From positions 3,162,001 to 3,226,000 of the forward strand of contig NW_006917094.1 of assembly GCF_000516985.1 (NCBI RefSeq): a stretch of 64,000 bases of DNA, in the 5' to 3' direction. Of the stretch, positions 56,612 through 64,000 are shown piece after piece. The notes under the pieces are model-generated. The model was given only the letters and a program-made list of their open reading frames with translations, was not told where the DNA came from and ran no database searches. Source of the stretch: Pestalotiopsis fici W106-1. Lineage: Eukaryota > Ascomycota > Sordariomycetes > Amphisphaeriales > Sporocadaceae. The position numbers and the translations under genes are program-made. Position 1 is the first letter of the stretch. Every line of letters begins with the position of its first letter.

Positions 56612-59089
56612 ATGTCTATGTCTGGATTTAGTATCAGGAGATTAGTGTCCAAGAGGTCGGAACAACGATCGTCGGTCGACCTCAGGGAGAGGGAATGCAG
56701 CGGCGATGAAGGCTTCCAAGACCCCAGCAATCCAGATTCCAAAGACACGCGAAAGGAGTCATGGTTCACTACAAGCCGGAAACAGGGCAAATCATGGTCC
56801 TCGACTTCAAAATTCAGCTTCAGGCCGCGGAGCCTCCCGTATAATATCTCGAGCATTCTGCTGCCGCTGTCATCGACTGAGACATCGGCATCATCCTCGG
56901 CTAGTTCATTGTGTAGTTGCGACAGGCACGGATCCCCGAGTCTCGCCGGAAGGAGCAGGTCAACTCTTTGTTCGCTAGGGTCAAGGGACGAGAGCAGCGA
57001 GCTGTCATTACACGCATCAAGTACCACCAGCTACGACGGCAACGCAACCTCATCGCCCTTGTCTGAGCGAGACAATGATACAGACTCTACACCCACGCAG
57101 AGCAGACTCAACTCGTCAAGGACCAACGTTGATCAGATCCAAGAATCAATGCCTTCAAGCGCAGAGGACAAGGACAAAGACACAAGCCGGCCAGGCAGTA
57201 GTGTGCTCGACGCCACCGATACTGGCGTCAGACACAGCGTCGAAGAGTTCATCCAAGAAGCCAACAAGGCCTTCAAGATTGGGAATTCTTTCAGAGAAGT
57301 CAACGCCACCCGCACATCCTTCAATGAAACACCAAGATTACCACCTGCAGAAGCGAATGCCTCTGCCCCACGCAGGCGCGCATCTGTTCAACGAAAGCCC
57401 AAGAAGACATATCGATTCGCTCGATCTACAGCAACAACACCCATATCGCCAGCTAATTCAGTAAGACGGAAACCATCGGTCAAGACAGTCAAGAGGAAGA
57501 AATCAACCAAGGCACGACAACCAATGAAATCACATCGCAAGTCGCTAGGCCCCAAGCCGGCAAGCAAGAACAATTCAAAATGGACAGAGAACATGTCGGA
57601 TTTATTGAGCGGGAAACTATTCCAGAAAATCGAAGCAGATGAAATGTTGACGCCGGCGCAATTGGAGGCTTATAAGCTGCGCAGGTTGTCCAAGCTTCAG
57701 CTGGCGGCCAGGGAGGCGGCAGCAAGTGAGACATCCCTTGCCTTGGAGACCGAGACAGTCGATACGCCGGTCGAACCGTTCCACATGGATGACCTGCCGT
57801 CGAGGATAGGATCATCGGGTGTCAAGCTCACGGCCAGTACGCCGATCGAGGAGAGACCGGATCCTGCAGTTCTCAAGGGCACAGCAAAGAATGTGATAGT
57901 AACCAACGAAAACAACAATGATGAACTATTTCTAGGACAAACCAAGGCCACAGGCTCAAGAGTTCTGCCCTCTTCCGACCCTGCTGCCAAGATATCAACG
58001 ATCCAGGATGACCACCCAAACCAGCACAGTCAAACGACAAGCCCAAGCCGGTACATACTGCGCAAAATTCCCGAGCTACCGACAATATCCGAAAACACCA
58101 CAGTCCGCGGGGATGAGGAGTTGTTCCTCACCCACGGCCCGGCCAAAGGCAGAAGAAGCGACAGCGCTGCCAGCATCACCACCACCACCACGACTACTCT
58201 GGACCCCGACTACGTCTACCTGCGCTCGACCCCCTACACCCTGACGGCGCCGCGCTTCCGGCACGGGCCCATCCGGCTCGCGCGAGCGGACCTCTGCCCT
58301 GAGCCGCAAATTCTCGGCGGCGAGGACGGCGGCCTCGACTGGACCGCCTTTCAAATGGCCATATTGGGCGGTGCCGGCGACATGTACTTTTTCAACAATG
58401 ACAATAACGAGCGTCTGGCGCGGCAGCACGCGGCCGACGACGCCGACGCCATTTGTGCCTGGTGGGACGATTGGGGGTTCGATGACGGCTACGGAGCCCT
58501 CGTCGCCTCGCCGTCCGTGGACAAGGACCACCACCAGCACCGTAACCACTACCGATCATCCTCACGCTTGTTCCCTGTGTCGTCTTCGTCGCGGCGGCCT
58601 TCGGACACTACCACCAGTAGTAGTAGCAGTAGTAGTTGCGACACCTCGGACAGCGCCGGCTACAGCAACCCCGAGGACACGCAGCTGTACCAAGACATTG
58701 GCCGGGACAACCCCTACAGCCCAAAGCACAAGTGGGAGACCCTGCGGCGCAAGGCGGTTCTAGAGGGCCGCTCCATGGATCTCGACGTGGGCGACGGCAC
58801 CAAGAACGGCCGCAAGGGACGACGCAAGCACCGTAACCACAAGCTGTCCAATAACAGCAGCGTCGGGGCCAAGAAGAAGTCGGGCGGAGGAGCACTGGAT
58901 ATGCGAGAAAGCCTAGCCAGCATGCCTCAGAGCCCCATGCTGGATCTACAGGTCATGACGAGCGACAATGGCGACGTGGATATCGTGCCCATGGGCTACA
59001 ATCTAAGCCATGACTTGGGTGACTTCTTGAGCTGGGGAAATGAGAATGTCCACCTGGGCAACGTGCATTATGATGACAATTTCATATAA
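56612..59089 (+). CDS. Large disordered fungal protein, function unknown
   Basis: Single exon, 825 residues from the ATG at 56612 (MSMSGFSIRRLVSKRSEQRSS) in a CACCATGTC context; 19 more codons are open upstream from another ATG. The first 420 residues are Ser/Thr/Arg-rich and disordered, with basic patches (RRKPSVKTVKRKKSTKARQ) and a segment SDLLSGKLFQKIEADEMLTPAQLEAYKLRRL near 328-358 that looks helical and conserved. A compact region at about 530-635 (YVYLRSTPYTLTAPRFRHG, GLDWTAFQMAILGGAGDMYFF, ICAWWDDWGFD) is the most folded part. Then Ser and basic low-complexity sequence, and a conserved-looking tail NLSHDLGDFLSWGNENVHLG. No signal peptide or membrane segment. I recognise no named domain; the pattern is that of an Ascomycota-specific regulatory or scaffold protein, by inference. 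Confidence 0.75.
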   Translation: MSMSGFSIRRLVSKRSEQRSSVDLRERECSGDEGFQDPSNPDSKDTRKESWFTTSRKQGKSWSSTSKFSFRPRSLPYNISSILLPLSSTETSASSSASSLCSCDRHGSPSLAGRSRSTLCSLGSRDESSELSLHASSTTSYDGNATSSPLSERDNDTDSTPTQSRLNSSRTNVDQIQESMPSSAEDKDKDTSRPGSSVLDATDTGVRHSVEEFIQEANKAFKIGNSFREVNATRTSFNETPRLPPAEANASAPRRRASVQRKPKKTYRFARSTATTPISPANSVRRKPSVKTVKRKKSTKARQPMKSHRKSLGPKPASKNNSKWTENMSDLLSGKLFQKIEADEMLTPAQLEAYKLRRLSKLQLAAREAAASETSLALETETVDTPVEPFHMDDLPSRIGSSGVKLTASTPIEERPDPAVLKGTAKNVIVTNENNNDELFLGQTKATGSRVLPSSDPAAKISTIQDDHPNQHSQTTSPSRYILRKIPELPTISENTTVRGDEELFLTHGPAKGRRSDSAASITTTTTTTLDPDYVYLRSTPYTLTAPRFRHGPIRLARADLCPEPQILGGEDGGLDWTAFQMAILGGAGDMYFFNNDNNERLARQHAADDADAICAWWDDWGFDDGYGALVASPSVDKDHHQHRNHYRSSSRLFPVSSSSRRPSDTTTSSSSSSSCDTSDSAGYSNPEDTQLYQDIGRDNPYSPKHKWETLRRKAVLEGRSMDLDVGDGTKNGRKGRRKHRNHKLSNNSSVGAKKKSGGGALDMRESLASMPQSPMLDLQVMTSDNGDVDIVPMGYNLSHDLGDFLSWGNENVHLGNVHYDDNFI

Positions 59090-59514
59090 GAAGGGGGACT
59101 CGAACTAAAAAGAAGTAACGTATATTACGAACCGGATCATGAATTGGATGGGATGGAGTTGGGTTGGTACCGGCGTAATCAGGTTTGGTTAACGGGATGG
59201 AACAAGTGATTCTTGTGGCATAGGTAGCGTTTGTATGTTTTGGATACCCATCATTCCTATATGTTTGGATTCTTGGGAACACTGAGTACTCTGAAAACAA
59301 AAGAATCATATAGTTTCATAACCGCAGTAGAAGTAGCGTAGATCGCTATCTTTCCAAGGCATTTTGTCCTTGTCGGCTTTGCCTCTGTATACATGTCCTG
59401 GGTGCAGCTTGTGAATTCGGCTTGTTTCTTTTCGTCCCCTCGACCTTGATGTTGACTGCAAAGCAGACTCTGGATTTTTCCATGCTTCCCAATTTTTGGC
59501 AAAGACAGGAGCAT
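59090..59514. other. Convergent 3' intergenic region
   Basis: About 425 bp between two converging stop codons; holds both 3' UTRs. No gene seen. Confidence 0.5.
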
Positions 59515-60438
59515 CTATCCCTGGTCTATGGTCTTGTACTCGTATACAACACAGCCAATAGTTATGTTGCCGCCAATCCCGTCATTTGATAGACCTGATA
59601 TATATGATTTAGTCCCATGAACGAATAAAAAGGTAACGGGGCCGCGCTCACATTTTGCGTAGTCATCCCAAAGCAGGTGGTAGCAGTTGATATCCTTGTT
59701 CTCATCGATGGGGAAATTGAAGTCGACGTCCATCTGCTTCTGGTAGCAGCCGTCAAGCCAATAGACACCGAAAACGTAGGGAACGGAATTGATCCAAATT
59801 TGCTCATCCTGCAACCATGTTGACTTTTCATTGGCGATAACTCGAGGTCGGTTTGCCGTGCAGATTTTCGTGCGAAGCAGGCGATCCAACACCCATTCCT
59901 GTACCCTCATGTGGTGTGAGCCGAAACAGTTGAGGGGGTAGCAGCGCCGCTCCCCGTCGCCGCGCCTTGGAGGTGTGATGTAGTAGGTGAAGATTCCGCA
60001 GCCGGAGCCTTGCGAACCTTTGTACGTCATGAGGTTCGTCTCGGATCCGCTCCGTGTACAGCGAGATCTCAGAGCCTCGAAATTCGCGGCGCAAGCAGTT
60101 GGCAGCTCACATGCCACGCCCTTGTTTGTTGGGTTGTAGTCGAGATCAATGGTGTACCCCAAGAAAGGCGAATCAGTGTCAACAGACGGAGAAGCAGCTG
60201 GATTCTGCGAGAGCTTGTCGACGAGCATTTGTCCAGTCATGTCGACTATCCAGGACACGGATTGGCGCCCCTCATACTTGTCGACTTCGGCACAAAAGCG
60301 AGCGTAGATGCTGGGGGTAAAATTGGCAGAGGGTAGGCCTGAAGTGTACTCGGTCTCGCAAGCCAGAGTGTTGGCAGCAGCCACCCAAACGAGGGACGAA
60401 ATAGCTAGAATGAGGGACTGAGCCTTGAACAAATTCAT
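59515..60438 (-). CDS. Secreted Cys-rich protein, function unknown
   Basis: Exons 60438-59652 and 59594-59515 give 288 residues. The 57-base intron has a GTGAGC donor, an ACTAAAT branch and a TATCAG acceptor; it is a multiple of three with no stop, so the unspliced frame is also open (307 residues). I prefer the spliced form because it joins KC to SNDGIGGNITIGCVVYEY, like the GGxGGxxxVGCLxY ending I associate with fungal secreted proteins. A signal peptide covers about 1-22 (MNLFKAQSLILAISSLVWVAAA). The mature part has 13 cysteines and sequons at NFT and NIT. A TATA box is upstream. Secretion and Cys content make it a candidate apoplastic or effector-like protein, by inference only; no enzyme motif is seen. 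Confidence 0.8.
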   Translation of the reverse strand: MNLFKAQSLILAISSLVWVAAANTLACETEYTSGLPSANFTPSIYARFCAEVDKYEGRQSVSWIVDMTGQMLVDKLSQNPAASPSVDTDSPFLGYTIDLDYNPTNKGVACELPTACAANFEALRSRCTRSGSETNLMTYKGSQGSGCGIFTYYITPPRRGDGERRCYPLNCFGSHHMRVQEWVLDRLLRTKICTANRPRVIANEKSTWLQDEQIWINSVPYVFGVYWLDGCYQKQMDVDFNFPIDENKDINCYHLLWDDYAKCERGPVTFLFVHGTKSYISGLSNDGIGGNITIGCVVYEYKTIDQG

Positions 60439-60615
60439 CTTGGTGACGGTATTGTGATGTTCGTAGACGGATGTGTATGTGGATGTTTGCCTTGTGCGTT
60501 TAGTAGTATAAGTGTACAGGAGGCGTACTCTAGAGGTCCATCTTCAACAAATATCAAACATGATATCGTGTATGCTCAAATAGATCCCAGAAAGAATTCC
60601 TCCCTAAGAATGATC

Positions 60616-60623
60616 TATTTATA
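60616..60623 (-). promoter_or_regulatory. TATA box of the secreted-protein gene
   Basis: TATAAATA on the minus strand, about 180 bases upstream of the ATG at 60438. Confidence 0.55.
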
Positions 60624-61373
60624 AGACTTGCGATTATGCTGCCTGGAAAATGCTTCTTTGCAAACGGCAAAACGCAACTACCCCCATATTCGATGAACCA
60701 TTATCAAAGATGCCTCGTCCCCAAACTGTTCTTTCCTTTTATTAGATACACCTAAGCAGGTGAAAAGGAATCTCTCACCGCCACATAATTTCCGAGTATG
60801 ATTAGAAATTTAGAAGAAAAAAAGTGACGAAAACGATAAATGATATGTTTGGTCTGCTAGTTAGTAGGAACAACGCAGAAATTTTGCCATTTGAGCATAT
60901 ACCACGGATAGAGTTACATGAGATAATGTTTCATTGGCTTTTTCAGATGCTTTCTAGTCTAGAGATCATGGAGTACGATAAACTTGAGATGCCCAAGAAA
61001 GAGCAGAATAGCTTCATGTGCATAATGTTTCCCGGTGAGGTTGCAGCAAATGACTGAATGCGACTTGTACGTAGTTTTGTCAGGACATCACATATACACT
61101 GTCCTCATCAAATCCCTTGCGAATAAAAAGACAGGCCAATCCAGGCAGAACAGAAATGCAAATAATGAAGCCTTCTCAAGCTGTAAAGTCTATCTGTAAT
61201 ACTATGTCCATATGGTCTGATACAACCTTTGTCCCAGCATTTCAATGAATGCAAGAGCGGCCACTAGATCAAGGTACTGAGGCATGTACCACGCAAAGAC
61301 GTTGGAGTTTGGACGGCAGTTGGACCCGGTGAGCCCTTGCAACCCCCCGAGGCGTACATATTATGGTGCCATG

Positions 61374-61759
61374 CCGCTGCCCAGCCCGGCTAAAATCCCA
61401 CCCCCTTCCTGCTATTATCCTCCCCCCTATACATCGTCCTACAGCACAACACAATTAACATATACCAGATTACGAAGGGCTCACACCGCCCCTCGAGCTT
61501 CCGGACCCTTAACCCTAACCACTAACTAAGCTAAATAACCCTAATAACTAATCCTAAAGCATCTGCGCATTTTTCCCATTTTGTTTAATTAAGATATCGT
61601 GGATTTATGGTGTTTTAAGGACATGTACCTTTTTGTGTGGCTTGCGGTGTGGCGGGGCTGCGGCTGATGCTGTGCACGGACACTTTTTGTATGGAAATTG
61701 GCGACGGGGGGAGGACAATAGCAGGAAGGGGGTGGGATTTTAGCCGGGCTGCCGCTGCC
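61374..61759. mobile_element. Non-autonomous hAT-like element (MITE), 370 bp
   Basis: Terminal inverted repeats of 46 bp lie at 61382-61427 and 61706-61751 with one mismatch (A against G, 36 bases from each end). The termini read CAGCCCGGCT and AGCCGGGCTG. Directly outside, CCGCTGCC occurs at 61374-61381 and again at 61752-61759, a perfect 8-bp duplication. Eight-base duplications and termini starting CAG are typical of the hAT superfamily. The 278-bp interior has no open frame of note, so the element cannot move itself; it contains telomere-like CCCTAA tracts at 61506-61559. The near-identical arms suggest a fairly recent insertion. If the boundary is taken one base differently, GCCGCTGCC could be read as a 9-bp duplication, which would favour a Mutator-like origin. 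Confidence 0.8.
61506..61559. repeat. Degenerate telomere-like CCCTAA tract
   Basis: CCCTTAACCCTAACC (61506-61520), then ACTAACTAA, AACCCTAATAA and AATCCTAAA at irregular spacing. Filamentous fungi usually have TTAGGG telomeres, so these are two or three good units amid degenerate ones, inside the inverted-repeat element. Confidence 0.5.
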
Positions 61760-62288
61760 GTTGCCGCCAACAAGACCCCCCTGTAGCCCCTGCAGATGGA
61801 CCCCACATTCACTACCCGTTTGGGAGTGTTCTCAGTGATTCAGTATCCTGAGCAGCCCAGGAAACCAAAACTTGCCTTGTTTCTTTGGGAAGCCGCACAC
61901 GTAATCGTCTCTCTTTTTTTTCTGCACTTGCGTCAAAGATAGCAAACAGCAGATCACAATCATTTCTCCATCTTCACATTTGTATTTTCCCTCACGTTCT
62001 CCCTAATACTCCTCAAATATCCCCCATATTCTGTCGTACCCCCCGCCGATATTTCACACGCCCCAGATTTTCAGATCTGTACTTCCAGAACAATTCCGTT
62101 GAACAATCCACTCGGCCCCAACAAAGCGCCGTACCATCCGATCATCGAACCCCTGTCAGCGATAGTATACCACTAGATTAACTACGTACTTTACTTTCTC
62201 GACCACCATCGAAACATCGCGGAGTTTGCGCGAGCGAAACTTACCTCCGGCCGGCTCGGCCGTAAAACCTCACTCCTCTATTTTCTCA

Positions 62289-63169
62289 ATGGCGTCCCAA
62301 GTAACAGCAGCGCCTTCCATCGGCAGCACTGGGGACGTAGGCGGCGCATTGGGGCCCCGTAAAATCTTGCCTTCGTCGAGCATTGAGACGCCGCCCTCGC
62401 CGCCAGCCACCGAGACGGACACGGAGACGGACTCGGAAACGTCGCAAAGGAACCATGGCAATGGCAGTGGTAGTGCGCCTGCCGAGGAGGAGGATGATGC
62501 GCCCGTCATATCGCCCGTGACCTCGCCGCCCTACTGGTACCAGTCGCATCCGACCCACGCCCGGTCGCCGTCGCGAGCATCGGAGGAGTCCATGGTTGGC
62601 GCCATTGTGATGCGGGACAATGAGAACAGCAGCTTCGACGAGAGGAATCATGCGTGCTGGGCCAAGAGCGTCGAGATCACCGACTACGTCATTGTCAACG
62701 GCAGCGCCACTAACATTGGCGCATTTGTTGTTTGGAATATCAGGGTGGAAACTCTGAGTGTAAGCTCTCTTGACCTTGTCTTCCCGGGAAGAACACAAAC
62801 GTTCTCCCATGTTTCTGAATCTGGAATTACAGAGGGACTAACATGTCATATCAGGGGAGCTATATGAATATACGTAAGCGGTACTCGGAGTTTGACGACC
62901 TTCGGTGGCGGCTGATGCGCACGTTTCCCAACTTTGAGGCCGCTGTACCTGAGCTGCCGCCAAAGAGCCTAATTTCCAAATTCCGACCCAGGTTCCTGGA
63001 GAAGAGGAGGGCTGGGCTGCAGTATTTCCTCAAGTACGTTCGTTCTAGCTTCATCCATTATCCTCTCCGCCTCCCCTGCATGTTCACCGCTGACCACGTG
63101 CATAGTTGTATTATGCTGAACCCTGAATTCTCGGGTTCACCTGTGCTAAAGGAATTTATGTTCTCGTAA
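62289..63169 (+). CDS. YPT35: PX-domain protein, Ypt35-like
   Basis: Phosphoinositide-binding protein; yeast Ypt35 binds PI3P on endosomes and recruits Vps13. Exons 62289-62759, 62855-63033 and 63106-63169 give 237 residues. Residues 1-115 are disordered, with acidic and Ser/Pro/Thr stretches (ETDTETDSETS, EEEDDAP). The PX domain starts at about 125 (WAKSVEITDYVIVNGS) and contains RKRYSEFDDLRWRL across the first junction, whose Arg-Tyr-Ser-Glu-Phe is the phosphoinositide site, then PELPPKSLISKFRPRFLEKRRAGLQ and the ending LNPEFSGSPVLKEFMF. Frames 21 codons upstream are open, but MASQVTAAP is the natural start. The family call rests on the PX domain being the only domain and at the C-terminus; other small PX proteins are possible. 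Confidence 0.85.
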
Positions 63170-63721
63170 AATAACATATCGAAATACTTTACGAAATGAT
63201 ATGCACATATGACATATATATTCCTGTATAATACTTGAACATATTCGGATCCGTCTTGGGGCGACACGACTTTGATGATGGCATAATGATAATCTATGGA
63301 TAAACTGATACTACAGTCACAGGAATTGGGTGGAGAGCGTATGCAAGGAAAAGTACCCATTTTACTGTCAATAGTCATCATTCAGGAATAATGACACTAC
63401 AAATAAAGCCGTTGCCATGTGTAACGAAAATGACTTCATGATCAGAGATCAATTTCCAGGTGTATCTGTCTTGCCCATATATGAGCAACATATATGGGAT
63501 ATTTCTCTAGCAAACATCAAACGCTCTGTTTCGCTGGCCTGTCTTTGGGCCATCTCGAAAAGAAAATCGCAATCAAGTGAAACGCTATGCCTTATCGAAT
63601 CCGCGATCTCGTTGTTGCTCGCCATCCATACTCCTCAAGCGCCCCGCTTTCCATTGCCGATGCCTTGAACCTCAGAAGCCTTTCCTCTAAGGAGAACCCC
63701 CTTCCAAGTCCCATCCTCACT
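63170..63721. other. Convergent 3' intergenic region
   Basis: About 550 bp between the stops of the PX gene and the Sym1-like gene; 3' UTRs, no gene seen. Confidence 0.5.
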
Positions 63722-64000
63722 CTAACCAGTGCTGTTCAGGAAGCTGAGGTAGCAGTTCCAGCCGATACTAATAAAGTTGACAAACAGAACACGGTGGTGG
63801 AGCGGGACAAACTTGAAGTTGACGAGCTGGACAAAGGGCCAGATGAGGTAGTTTGTCTGCAGGGCGGGCAGATAACTCTTTTCGAGCTTGTCGCGGGGGG
63901 AGCCGCCCTCCATGATGGCCATGCTGCTCAGAAAGATGCCGATGAAGGTGGGCGCAAAGAGGCCTTGGTCGCAGGCCACGCGCGCCACAATCTCGGCGTT
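63722..64000 (-). CDS. SYM1: Sym1/Mpv17-family membrane protein, 3' end only
   Basis: C-terminal 92 codons; the frame runs off the right edge, so the start lies outside the window. Members are four-helix proteins of the mitochondrial inner membrane (Sym1, MPV17) or peroxisome (PMP22/PXMP2). Visible features: [22 protein letters not shown], the loop [19 protein letters not shown] and the diagnostic ending [22 protein letters not shown] then [10 protein letters not shown], matching the family signature of WP, Q, NF, VP, R and WN-YLS residues. The ending is closest to Sym1 as I remember it, but peroxisomal paralogues cannot be excluded from this fragment. Confidence 0.82.
   Translation of the reverse strand, partial: NAEIVARVACDQGLFAPTFIGIFLSSMAIMEGGSPRDKLEKSYLPALQTNYLIWPFVQLVNFKFVPLHHRVLFVNFISIGWNCYLSFLNSTG

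Larger units (their letters stand above)
60439..62288. other. Intergenic with a transposon-like element
   Basis: 60439-60650 is the promoter of the secreted-protein gene. 60650-61300 is AT-rich without a gene. 61374-61759 is the inverted-repeat element described separately. 61760-62288 is the pyrimidine-rich promoter and leader of the PX gene, with long C/T tracts at 61908-62060. Confidence 0.55.

Noticed and set aside
60824..61057. 77-codon plus-strand frame, AT-rich
   Set aside because: No promoter, poor start context and no family; consistent with chance in AT-rich DNA.

Overview
This is a 64 kb piece of nuclear DNA from a filamentous ascomycete. Introns are short (mostly 53-75 nt) with GTANGT-type donors and CTAAC-like branch sites, and the proteins (RNA polymerase II largest subunit, Gcn5, Swd1, Ost5/Swp1, Uap1) have fungal architecture. 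The style fits Sordariomycetes, probably Hypocreales; that placement is inference from general resemblance, not a search.

Layout. 1-17 kb is almost gene-free: one small Ser-rich protein gene (877-1128, minus) and one small two-exon Cys-rich gene (8454-8706, plus). 17-30 kb is a dense housekeeping block: RPB1 (minus), SWD1 of COMPASS (minus) divergent from THG1 tRNA-His guanylyltransferase (plus), which converges on TMA23 (minus), then an ANCHR-like zinc-finger gene (minus). 31-41 kb holds a Gly/Ser-rich surface protein, a TDG/Mug DNA glycosylase, UAP1 (UDP-GlcNAc synthesis), SWP1 (oligosaccharyltransferase) and a PY-motif protein. 44-50 kb holds a fungal protein of unknown function, GCN5 (minus) divergent from OST5 (plus), then rad1 of the 9-1-1 clamp. 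50-64 kb is sparse again: a 77-residue protein, a large disordered protein, a secreted Cys-rich protein, a PX-domain (Ypt35-like) gene and the 3' end of a Sym1/Mpv17 gene cut by the window edge.

Themes. Three genes serve transcription and chromatin (RPB1, SWD1, GCN5), three serve N-glycosylation or its sugar donor (UAP1, SWP1, OST5), and two serve genome maintenance (rad1, the TDG homologue). No biosynthetic cluster, CRISPR array, rRNA, tRNA or intact transposase gene was found. The strongest non-genic signal is a 370-bp element at 61382-61751 with 46-bp terminal inverted repeats (one mismatch) and a perfect 8-bp flanking duplication, the structure expected of a non-autonomous hAT-like transposon; its interior carries telomere-like CCCTAA tracts.

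All exon junctions were inferred by eye from splice signals, reading frame and remembered family conservation; none is backed by transcripts.
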